DNA of 64,000 bases. Source: Flavobacterium sp. 20NA77.7. Lineage in GTDB: Bacteria; Bacteroidota; Bacteroidia; Flavobacteriales; Flavobacteriaceae. Under the pieces are notes generated by a model, which was given only the letters and a program-made list of their open reading frames with translations, was not told the origin of the DNA and did not search any database. The position numbers were made by a program, and so were the translations under genes. Positions 46,068 to 56,200 of this stretch are shown piece by piece. Each line of letters opens with the position of its first letter. The stretch's first letter is position 1. Location of the stretch: the NCBI RefSeq assembly GCF_031326205.1, contig NZ_CP133721.1, positions 2,170,001-2,234,000 on the forward strand. The letters run 5' to 3'.

Positions 46068-49000
46068 TTAATATTGATTATTAATATAAACCCAGCCCGT
46101 TTGAGTTTTTCCGTTTTCTAGTGATATACTATAAAAATATGTACCATCAGGTAATTTTTTACCATCTGACGTAAACCCTTTAAACTGGTTTGTATAATTT
46201 CCTTTAAAAGAAAACACCGACATTCCATATCTGTTTACAATAGTCAAAGCTTTCACGCCTAAACCTGTTAAATCAAATGTGTCATTATCTCCATCATTAT
46301 TTGGAGAAATTCCTCTTGGAATTTGACCACAATTATTAGTGTCAACTAAATAGGTTCCTTGTTTAATACATCCTTCAGAATCGACTTTTACAACTATTAT
46401 AAAAGGATAATTAACAGATGAATTGTTAGTTAAATATTCATTTACATTAAATTGATTTGAATTAATCCCAATGATATTACCACTAGAATCTTGCCATGTA
46501 TAATTTACATTTGTCATATCAAATCCGTTTGTAGGAACTACATTTAATAGCATAGTATTAGTTTCACAACTACTTTCAATATTATAAGTTGCTTCATTAG
46601 AAATATTAATAGTTGTTGTATAAGTTCCGCTTTGTCTACAACCACTACTTGGTAAAGTATAGACTATGTCATAACTACCTACTAGACTAGTGTTTAAATT
46701 AATGACACCTGTATTTGAATTAATAGTTAATCCATTTGGAGTAGCTGTAAAAGTACCACCCGAAACAAACCCTGTAGCTGTTTCTAATATTGGATTTGAA
46801 CCATTTTTACAGTAAGATACTGCATCATAATTAAATTGTACTACTGGTGAAATAATAGGATTCACTACAACTTCAATAGGAGTTCTTGGTCCTATACATC
46901 CATTTCCATCAACTAATGCAACATAATAGTTAGTTGTTCCTACAGTATTTGTGGAAGGAACAGGTGCTGTTGTTATTCCTGTGCCTGTAATTGGATCGGT
47001 AAACCAAAGTAATGTATATCCTGCTGGCGCATTTGCAGTCAAAGGTGTAGCTGTTTGAGAAGCACAATATGTTATTGGTGAAATAACCGTTGGAATTTCA
47101 GTAACACCTAAACGAGTAATTGTTATTGATTTTTCACAATATCTTGTTTTCCATATAAAAGTATAAATTCCAGGACTAGTTATACCAGTAATACTAGTGT
47201 TCATATTGGTAGGATTTGTTATTGTTGCAACAGATGGATTAGAAGCACTTGCTATCCACTGACCCATACCAATTGCTTGTACATTTATACTAGATTGTGA
47301 GCAGTCTAAAGTAGTATTAGCTGTAATTATGTCTGTATTAGGTTTGAAGTTTGCAGCGTCTAATATATGTCCAATATTGTTGCCTTTTGTTCGAAAAATA
47401 AATCGCGTTGTATTTTGACCTGAAGGAATAGTATAACTACCATGAATTAATTGCCAAACGAGGCTAGTTGCATTATGTTCTGTTACCAAAGTAAATGGCC
47501 CAGTTGGAGGTCCAGCAAAAAGCTGAACTGTTGTTGAACTTGAACGGGTAGCGCTGGCAAAACTGTAATCCATTTTAATAATTTCAGAAGTGTCAAAATC
47601 TTTATATAAACCTTTAATATTTGGGTCGCTTGGATTCCAAGCGGCTGTGCCATCTTGAATCAATTGTACACACTGTCCTCCAGAAAAAGGAGTTACGTTC
47701 ATTGAATTGTTCTGTTCTTGAAAAAACATTTGACCGGCGGCTGTATTTACTCGCCATCCAGGTATAACTAGCGCATTTAGAATTGTAGAAATTCCCGTTA
47801 CATATTGCATTGGTAATTTTTCGAAATCAAAATTGAATGCATCTATATTACATACATCTGATGGTGTTGTAATACAAATTTTGAATTTCTTATTATTAGA
47901 TACAGTACTGTCTAATTTTAATCTAATTTTATAGGTTTTACCCACAATTAATTCTGTACTATACATAGTGACCATTGAATTGTTTTCACTGCAACCTTTT
48001 TCAATAATTGAACCATCAGGTTGTACTTCATATAATGACATTATTATTTTAGGCCACGGTCCTTCATATGATGAAATATAATAATTACCTGGAGTAAAAT
48101 CACTTAATTCGATTATGTGAACTTTCGAAGTAGCAACAAAATCAAACCAAACATCACCACCATTAATTCCACCACATGTAGTAGCAGTTGTCGAAGCAGT
48201 TGCACCAATGAAAGATATATTGTTTGCGGAGGTATTACATTGACTATTTTGGTTTACTTGTATCGTAACAGCTGTACTTGGTTCATCATTTCTTACATAT
48301 ACTTTTGGTCCTGACCAATAGCTTTTATTATCAGCGCTACAAATTGCTCTAACAAAAAATTCGTAGGTATTCATTGATGAATCAAAAAAATCAGTTGCAA
48401 CAGGAGTATAGTTTGGAGAATTTACAATAATTCCTGATTGTGGTAATGTTCCATTTCCTGCCGGTTGAATAAAAACCTCCCATTGTGTTTCAGATCCTCC
48501 AGGACTCCACGAAAGAACACCTTGATTATTAACCACTAAATTAGTTGGTTGTGGGCAAGTAATTGATCCGCATGAAGCAAATCCACTATAAATAGTTGTA
48601 TTTACTGTACCAAGACCTAACGGACTAGTCCACACAATATTATTATTTGAATCTTTTATTATTATTTGAGCTTGAGAATATTGAACACCACTTCCTAAGC
48701 CATCCCAATATAAATCAAAAGCTACTCCTGTACATAGAAATACAGGATAGTCAATTGTTGTCTGACCAAATCCTGGAAATTCTAATTCCTGAGTAACGAC
48801 TCCATTTTGCATTACATTTACACTTTGTGTTACTTGTCCTGTATTTCCACTTATTGTAGTAATTGTATATTGACAAACATTTGATAAGTCACATTTTGTT
48901 TTAAATTCAAAAGGACCAACCCAAGTGCTTTGTGACGTTCCGCTACAGATTGCTCTTACGTAAAATTGATATTTTGTAGCTGGTGTTAATCCTGTAATTG

Positions 49001-52000
49001 TTTTTGGATGCGAAGATGTAGTAGTTAAATATTGAGGCAACGTGTTACCATTTGGTGCAGGAGTTCCATATGGTTGCACAGAAATTTCCCAAGAGGTCTC
49101 AGTTCCTGCTGATTCCCAGTTTAATGTAACAGCTGTATCTAAAATATTTGTTGAAGTTACATTAATAACAGATGGACATGAAGGAATATCTTCAATTATA
49201 ACATTGTCAATGAAAGTAAATTGCCCTCTGTACGCCCATGGGTTTGGTGGAAAATAAGGTGTGTGAAAGGCTATATTAATGTTTGTTGGAGAAGTAATCC
49301 CCGTTAAATTAATTACCATTTCTTTATATTCTTCATTATTAATTGCAACATGTTCAAATTGAACATTTTGAACTCCTGTTTGTGTAAGAGTTGCCGTTGT
49401 AGTCATCGTAATTATATTTCCTTGTACATTAGCAACATAGGTAGGATAAGGGAAAGGGAACCCCGGGATATATATAAAATCCCCAATCCTTACTCTTGCT
49501 GCATCCTCTGCTGAAGCCAATGTTATGGTATTTGAACCTGCAATAACTCCTGTTGTATTTGTAAATGAGTTTAATGAATTTTCATATAAAATAGTTGTAA
49601 ATTGATTAGTTGACACTCCATTTGTAGACAACATAACTTTCAAATCTTCTTCAAAATCACTATCATATACTTTATAATAAAAACGCAATCTTTGGTTAGG
49701 ATTAACAGTAACGGTTGGTGAAATTAACCAATCATTATTATTTCCATTACTTCCTGTAAATAAAGCAGCCATTTGATCTCCAAAAATTGGATTAACCGTT
49801 TGATTCAAATTCCATTCGTTTGAATCTCCATTGCCGTTTACAATAGTCCAACAACTTTCTGTATTAGAATTTGAATTAAATGTTTCTAAAAAAGGAGTTG
49901 AAAGAGGGTTACAAGCCGTTTTGAAGCTTAATGGACCAATCCATTCACTATTACCATTAGAACCGCAAATTGCTCTAACATAGTACTCATAGTGGGTATC
50001 TTGTGTTAGCCCTGTTGCATTGTATGTTGGCGTATTGGTTACCAATGTTCCAGTACCACTCGGAATACCTCCCCCAGCAGTTTGAATAATAACTTCCCAT
50101 TGTGTTTCTGTATATCCAGCAGTCCAACTTAAATTTGCAGTCGACGATGTCACGCTATTAACAAGTAAATTTACAGGATTTGGACATGGTGGAGCATCTT
50201 CAACATAGATATCATCTATCATCATTATGCCAGAATTTCCTGGATCTGTCATAGTTGGAGGCACTCTAAAAGCTATATAAGTTGTTCCTGTTCCAGTGAA
50301 TAAAACAGACTTTTCTTCGTAAGCTAAATTGACAAAATCAAATGAAGGTATTAATACCGTATATGAACTGAAATTTTGTGTAGAAGACATCAAAACTTCT
50401 ATATTACCTCGTGGAGTTGGATTGAATATACCGTTAACTGCACGACAACTGAAGCGCAGTCTTTTTAAACCATTTGCATTAATTGGGGCACTTATTAACC
50501 AGTCATCAAATGATGTAAATGGCTGCGACATTGTTGATGCTGCCCTAATGCTTGCTTCATTAGCTTCTATCCTCCATTGAGTTATTCCACCATCAACATT
50601 GTTTACTGACCAACAGAATTTTTTTGTATTTACATCAGTATCATTTAAACTTTCATAATATGGTGTTGGTTGAGCTATACATAAAGTGTTGAAAAAAATT
50701 GGACCCGTCCAAGCGCTTTGGAGTGTTGTTGAACAGACAGCCCTCATATAAAATTCGTAGCGTGTAGATGGATTTAAATTGGTTAATGTATATGGATTTG
50801 TACTAACAATAATGCCAGGAGTAGTTGGAATACCTGTGCCTAATGGTTGAGCCACTAACTCCCATTGAGTATTGTTGTATCCATTAGTCCATGAAATAGT
50901 AGCTGACGTAGTAGTAATTGATCCAGGCGTTACAATTGGATAACTAGGTTCAGAACAAGCGGGAAGGTTTTCAATATAAACATCATCAAAATAAGTCCAT
51001 GTTCCTGTTTGTGTAGCCCCTGCAGGTAATACCCATGCTATGTTAATGTCACCCACAATATTTGGTAAAGGCACCACCATTTCAATAAAGTTATATGCTG
51101 TTGTATATTCTGCTAAAGGCACCAATATGGTAGTAAAATTATTTACTCCAACTCCAGTTGTGGACATTCTTATTTCGAATGATCCAGGGCCTCCAGTTGG
51201 ATTATTTACAATCAATCCCCAATTTCCATAGATGTTATATTTAAAGCGTAGTCTTTTCTGAGTAACCCCATCTAAATGAAACTGTGGTGATATTAACATG
51301 TCATTTGAATTTGTTACTCTTATTTTTGCAACAGGTTCACTAAAAGCATTATTTCCAAAAGTAAAGAAGTTTAAATCATTGTTTAAATTTAATTGAGACC
51401 AGCAATCTGTTTCAGAATTATTAGTGAATCCTGAGTAATAAGGAGGTGTAAATGGATTACATAAAGTAGTAAACGGAACAGCCGCAGACCACGAACCGGG
51501 AACGCCATTACATACTGAGCGTACAAATAAATTGTAAGCAGTATTTGGAAGCAATGATGATACTAAATTGTTGCTGTTTGTATTAGTTGATAGAAGTGGT
51601 GTTGAACTATTGGGTACACCTGAAGATACTGGTAAGGCAACATATTGCCAAGAGCTTACTAGGTTACCTACATTACCCCATGTAAAATTTGCACTTGTTT
51701 GTGTTAAGTTATTATAAGTGGTATTATTTGGCGAAGGTGCTGGACAGTTAGATCCACTAACTGTAAATGTAAAACAAATACTTGCGTTGCTTGTTGCTGT
51801 ATGTTGATAAGGAGAAGACATTACAATTACATAGGTCTGTCCAGCTTGAACATAAAAATTCGAAATTTGGCTGGTTAAACTTTCATTACTACTAGTCCCA
51901 GTTTTTATAGCAGCTAAACAATTAACACCAATGTCTGCACAACTATTATATACCATTACACTAGAACTTCCATTATAACATGCGTTTGGTCCACCACCTG

Positions 52001-53126
52001 AAATAACAGAAACAGCTTGTGTAATTTCTATTAATCCTGTTGTAGTTGGAGTATAATTAAAAAATATGTGGTTTCCTAATAATTGATTACTTGTTCCTGA
52101 TGGAAAGCAATTTGACCCAACCGTTGTATATGGTGTATAATCTGTTAAAGAATAATAATTAGCTAAATTTGAACTTAAAACATATGGAGTTGTTGATACA
52201 TTAGAAGGAATTATTATTGGAGTACCACAATTAAGTCCTAATAAAGAAGTTTGCACATGAAAAGGCCCAGCCCAGGTACTTGCCGTTGTTCCATCACATA
52301 TGGTTCTTATGTAAACATCATAATTCGTCCCGTTATTTAATCCAGATGCAGTATAAGATAATCCGTTTACAGGTGTGCCTGAAGCCGAAATTCCTGCGCC
52401 TTGTGGCACTATTTGAATTTCGAAGTTATTTGCCGAAGGATGTGTCCAATTAATAACTCCACCTGTTGCTGTCATAGTAGAATTAATTCCAGTAATTGGC
52501 GCACAACTTTCAATTACCCTTACATTGTCAACAAACCAACTGTCACCGCTTGTATTTGTAGTTCCTGTTTGGTTTGTTTTTGCTACAAAAGCCAAATATA
52601 CTGGAACTCCTGCCGGCAAAGGAACAGTTACAATTTTTTCTTCATAAGTAGTGGCCGAAACATTTAATTGTGCTTCTGTCCAAGTTTGTAATACAACATT
52701 AAAACTGTTTAAATCTGGTTGATTTGCAGTTGATAATCTTAATTCATAAATTGAACCTTTATTAGTAAAACTACCTTGTTTAGTATGAAATCTAATCTCA
52801 GTTGATTGAGGAGTCAAAAATTGAGGTGTAATCATAAAATACTCTGCAGTAGTACCTATAGTATTGTTTAATGCAGGATTAACTACTGCGCCAGGAGTAC
52901 CTAAATAACCTCCGGTCGCAGACGTAGCCACCCAATTATTTGCCACAGTTTGATTACTGTTTATTGACCACGAAGAAGGAATTCCACTATCAAAGGTTTG
53001 TAATGCCAACTGAGAAAAGGCAAAATTTGAAAACAAATTAAATATTATGAACATTAACAACGTTGCTTTAAAATTTGTTGTTTTAAAATCAACATTTATT
53101 TTATTAATTGATACTACTCTTTGCAT
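46068..53126 (-). CDS. T9SS type B giant adhesin with six fibronectin type III domains
   Basis: 2352 residues. An N-terminal signal peptide is followed by choice-of-anchor J-like beta-sandwich domains alternating with six fibronectin type III domains; typical FN3 segments are ENYDVYIRTIC-like YxxYVRAIC, with WxGPxxFxT at the ends. The C-terminus is type B (PRGISPNNDGDNDTFDL, IVNRYGMSVF, LPDGTYFYSI). One anchor-J domain (about 1190-1280) carries an insertion shared with the 2706-residue protein. It is 22 bases upstream of the PorP/SprF gene, on which its export probably depends. Confidence 0.9.
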   Translation of the reverse strand: MQRVVSINKINVDFKTTNFKATLLMFIIFNLFSNFAFSQLALQTFDSGIPSSWSINSNQTVANNWVATSATGGYLGTPGAVVNPALNNTIGTTAEYFMITPQFLTPQSTEIRFHTKQGSFTNKGSIYELRLSTANQPDLNSFNVVLQTWTEAQLNVSATTYEEKIVTVPLPAGVPVYLAFVAKTNQTGTTNTSGDSWFVDNVRVIESCAPITGINSTMTATGGVINWTHPSANNFEIQIVPQGAGISASGTPVNGLSYTASGLNNGTNYDVYIRTICDGTTASTWAGPFHVQTSLLGLNCGTPIIIPSNVSTTPYVLSSNLANYYSLTDYTPYTTVGSNCFPSGTSNQLLGNHIFFNYTPTTTGLIEITQAVSVISGGGPNACYNGSSSVMVYNSCADIGVNCLAAIKTGTSSNESLTSQISNFYVQAGQTYVIVMSSPYQHTATSNASICFTFTVSGSNCPAPSPNNTTYNNLTQTSANFTWGNVGNLVSSWQYVALPVSSGVPNSSTPLLSTNTNSNNLVSSLLPNTAYNLFVRSVCNGVPGSWSAAVPFTTLCNPFTPPYYSGFTNNSETDCWSQLNLNNDLNFFTFGNNAFSEPVAKIRVTNSNDMLISPQFHLDGVTQKRLRFKYNIYGNWGLIVNNPTGGPGSFEIRMSTTGVGVNNFTTILVPLAEYTTAYNFIEMVVPLPNIVGDINIAWVLPAGATQTGTWTYFDDVYIENLPACSEPSYPIVTPGSITTTSATISWTNGYNNTQWELVAQPLGTGIPTTPGIIVSTNPYTLTNLNPSTRYEFYMRAVCSTTLQSAWTGPIFFNTLCIAQPTPYYESLNDTDVNTKKFCWSVNNVDGGITQWRIEANEASIRAASTMSQPFTSFDDWLISAPINANGLKRLRFSCRAVNGIFNPTPRGNIEVLMSSTQNFSSYTVLIPSFDFVNLAYEEKSVLFTGTGTTYIAFRVPPTMTDPGNSGIMMIDDIYVEDAPPCPNPVNLLVNSVTSSTANLSWTAGYTETQWEVIIQTAGGGIPSGTGTLVTNTPTYNATGLTQDTHYEYYVRAICGSNGNSEWIGPLSFKTACNPLSTPFLETFNSNSNTESCWTIVNGNGDSNEWNLNQTVNPIFGDQMAALFTGSNGNNNDWLISPTVTVNPNQRLRFYYKVYDSDFEEDLKVMLSTNGVSTNQFTTILYENSLNSFTNTTGVIAGSNTITLASAEDAARVRIGDFIYIPGFPFPYPTYVANVQGNIITMTTTATLTQTGVQNVQFEHVAINNEEYKEMVINLTGITSPTNINIAFHTPYFPPNPWAYRGQFTFIDNVIIEDIPSCPSVINVTSTNILDTAVTLNWESAGTETSWEISVQPYGTPAPNGNTLPQYLTTTSSHPKTITGLTPATKYQFYVRAICSGTSQSTWVGPFEFKTKCDLSNVCQYTITTISGNTGQVTQSVNVMQNGVVTQELEFPGFGQTTIDYPVFLCTGVAFDLYWDGLGSGVQYSQAQIIIKDSNNNIVWTSPLGLGTVNTTIYSGFASCGSITCPQPTNLVVNNQGVLSWSPGGSETQWEVFIQPAGNGTLPQSGIIVNSPNYTPVATDFFDSSMNTYEFFVRAICSADNKSYWSGPKVYVRNDEPSTAVTIQVNQNSQCNTSANNISFIGATASTTATTCGGINGGDVWFDFVATSKVHIIELSDFTPGNYYISSYEGPWPKIIMSLYEVQPDGSIIEKGCSENNSMVTMYSTELIVGKTYKIRLKLDSTVSNNKKFKICITTPSDVCNIDAFNFDFEKLPMQYVTGISTILNALVIPGWRVNTAAGQMFFQEQNNSMNVTPFSGGQCVQLIQDGTAAWNPSDPNIKGLYKDFDTSEIIKMDYSFASATRSSSTTVQLFAGPPTGPFTLVTEHNATSLVWQLIHGSYTIPSGQNTTRFIFRTKGNNIGHILDAANFKPNTDIITANTTLDCSQSSINVQAIGMGQWIASASNPSVATITNPTNMNTSITGITSPGIYTFIWKTRYCEKSITITRLGVTEIPTVISPITYCASQTATPLTANAPAGYTLLWFTDPITGTGITTAPVPSTNTVGTTNYYVALVDGNGCIGPRTPIEVVVNPIISPVVQFNYDAVSYCKNGSNPILETATGFVSGGTFTATPNGLTINSNTGVINLNTSLVGSYDIVYTLPSSGCRQSGTYTTTINISNEATYNIESSCETNTMLLNVVPTNGFDMTNVNYTWQDSSGNIIGINSNQFNVNEYLTNNSSVNYPFIIVVKVDSEGCIKQGTYLVDTNNCGQIPRGISPNNDGDNDTFDLTGLGVKALTIVNRYGMSVFSFKGNYTNQFKGFTSDGKKLPDGTYFYSISLENGKTQTGWVYINNQY

Positions 53127-53160
53127 TTTATGTACTGTTTTTTGTCTTATTTAAAAACCA

Positions 53161-53190
53161 AGTGAGGCAATCAACAATAATCGCCTCACT
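53161..53190 (-). terminator. Probable terminator of the 2706-residue protein gene
   Basis: AGTGAGGC and GCCTCACT (8 bp) around a 14-base loop, followed on the minus strand by TTGGTTTTTAAA. It lies 21 bases after the end of the gene at 53211. Confidence 0.6.
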
Positions 53191-53210
53191 AAAAAAATTA
53201 TTATTAATGA

Positions 53211-56200
53211 TTATTTTTTAATCATTTTAATAGTTTGAATTTTTTGATCAGAATATACTTTTATAATATAAGTAGAGCTACTTAATTCGTTCAAATCAGT
53301 TCGTAAACTATTACTATTATTTGTTATAGATTTGATTAATTGACCTAGCATATCATAAACTTCAATTCTTGTTATTAAGTCATTTGAATTAATATTTAAT
53401 TCGTTTTCAATAGGGTTTGGATAAACGGTTAAATTTTTAATTTCAAATGCTTCTGCACCTAAAGTAACATTTACAGTAACTGCTAAAGCAGTGCTACTTA
53501 TACATCCTGCACTAGAAACACTTATAGTATAATATGTGTTTCCTGAAACTAAAACTGTTCCTACTGGTAACGGATTAATGTTTGCTAAAGCATCGCTTTG
53601 AGTTACATACCAATTGCCATTTGAACCTGTTACAACAATATCTTCAATAGTAACATCAGACGCAACCCCTCCTGTTAAGTTTTGAACCGCGCTACCTGTT
53701 GGCGTAGCAGGCGTTGCTAATTGAACCGCATTAGTAAATGATGCACTAGCAGATGTACAGTTTGCATTCGCTCCTGTTACTGTATAAGCCGTTCCTGCAG
53801 TTGCATTTGAAATAACACCTCCAGTTCCTACAGTTGGTCCAGTTGGACTAAATGTATAAGTTAAAGTTGCATTATAATTAGAAATTGTAGATGTTCCTGC
53901 TGCAGAACAAGTAGCTGCAGTTGTACTTACTATTGGTGTAGCAGGCGCTGCTAATTGAACCGCATTAGTAAATGATGCACTAGCAGATGTACAGTTTGCA
54001 TTCGCTCCTGTTACTGTATAAGCCGTTCCTGCAGTTGCATTTGAAATAACACCTCCAGTTCCTACAGTTGGTCCAGTTGGACTAAATGTATAAGTTAAAG
54101 TTGCATTATAATTAGAAATTGTAGATGTTCCTGCTGCAGAACAAGTAGCTGCAGTTGTACTTATTGTTGGCGTAGCAGGAGCTGCTAATTGAACCGCATT
54201 AGTAAATGATGCACTAGCAGATGTACAGTTTGCATTCGCAGCTGTAACGGTATAAGCCGTTCCAGCAGTTGCATTTGAAATAACACCTCCAGTTCCTACA
54301 GTTGGTCCAGTTGGACTAAATGTATAAGTTAAAGTTGCATTATAATTAGAAATTGTAGATGTTCCTGCTGCAGAACAAGTAGCTGCAGTTGTACTTATTG
54401 TTGGCGTAGCAGGAGCTGCTAATTGAACCGCATTAGTAAATGATGCACTAGCAGATGTACAGTTTGCATTCGCAGCTGTAACGGTATAAGCCGTTCCAGC
54501 AGTTGCATTTGAAATAACACCTCCAGTTCCTACAGTTGGTCCAGTTGGACTAAATGTATAAGTTAAAGTTGCATTATAATTAGAAATTGTAGATGTTCCT
54601 GCTGCAGAACAAGTAGCTGCAGTTGTACTTATTGTTGGCGTAGCAGGAGCTGCTAATTGAACCGCATTAGTAAATGATGCACTAGCAGATGTACAGTTTG
54701 CATTCGCTCCTGTTACTGTATAAGGCGTTCCTGCAGTTGCATTTGAAATAGCACCTCCAGTTCCTACAGTTGGTCCAGTTGGACTAAATGTATAAGTTAA
54801 AGAGGCATCATAATTTGAGATTGTGGATGTTCCTGCCGCAGAACAAGTAGCTGCAGTTGAACTTATTGTTGGCGTAGCAGGAGCTGCTAATTGAACCGCA
54901 TTATTAAATGATGCACTAGCAGATGTACAGTTTGCATTCGCAGCTGTAACGGTATAAGCCGTTCCAGCAGTTGCATTTGAAATAACACCTCCAGTTCCTA
55001 CAGTTGGTCCAGTTGGACTAAATGTATAAGTTAAAGTTGCATTATAATTAGAAATTGTAGATGTTCCTGCTGCAGAACAAGTAGCTGCAGTTGTACTTAT
55101 TGTTGGCGTAGCAGGAGCTGCTAATTGAACCGCATTAGTAAATGATGCACTAGCAGATGTACAGTTTGCATTCGCTCCTGTTACTGTATAAGGCGTTCCT
55201 GCAGTTGCATTTGAAATAGCACCTCCAGTTCCTACAGTTGGTCCAGTTGGACTAAATGTATAAGTTAAAGAGGCATCATAATTTGAGATTGTGGATGTTC
55301 CTGCCGCAGAACAAGTAGCTGCAGTTGAACTTATTGTTGGCGTAGCAGGAGCTGCTAATTGAACCGCATTATTAAATGATGCACTAGCAGATGTACAGTT
55401 TGCATTCGCAGCTGTAACGGTATAAGCCGTTCCAGCAGTTGCATTTGAAATAGCACCTCCAGTTCCTACAGTTGGTCCAGTTGGACTAAATGTATAAGTT
55501 AAAGAGGCATCATAATTTGAGATTGTGGATGTTCCTGCCGCAGAACAAGTAGCTGCAGTTGAACTTATTGTTGGAGTAGCTATTACAGTTGCCGTTACTG
55601 GTACTCTAGCGGTTTCACAATATTCATCAATTTGAATATTGAAAAAGCAATTGTAAGCACCTGCAGTTGTTGATGGAGCAGTAGATAAATCAGAAACATT
55701 ACCCGTTATAGTAAATGAACTATAAGCAGCAGGGAATGTTTGTGTCGCTGTGCTTGTTCCTAATGTATTATTTGAACCCATTCCGTAAGCGGCTACTAAT
55801 CTATAACCTGTACCTACAGGAACGTTATAATTAAGTGTTACTGTTTGAGAAATTGTATTTGCTGTTCCTGTGTTCAGTGTAGGAGTAAACGTTACATCTG
55901 AAGTACCCGGAACTATATTTCCAGTAGCATCGTATAACCTTATTGTAATAGGAGTTTGACCCGCAGCAGTGTTTTTTGGATATACGGTGACTGAATTTAA
56001 TTTAAAAGCCCTAGTAGCATCAAAAGAAAGCCCTTTAAAGTTAGTTGTAGCTGTCGATGTTCCTGTAGGAGTTGTTTGTCCTGCGCTATTTGAACTTACG
56101 GTTGTTGAAGAAACATAATAAGTAGTAGTTGTACTAATTGTTGGGGCATAAGATGTTCCTGTTGCTAATACAGAACTTCCAGTTGCAGTACCATACCACG

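Noticed and set aside
53706..55577. Tandem repeats as a possible CRISPR array
   Set aside because: Units are 234 bp, coding, and without unique spacers.
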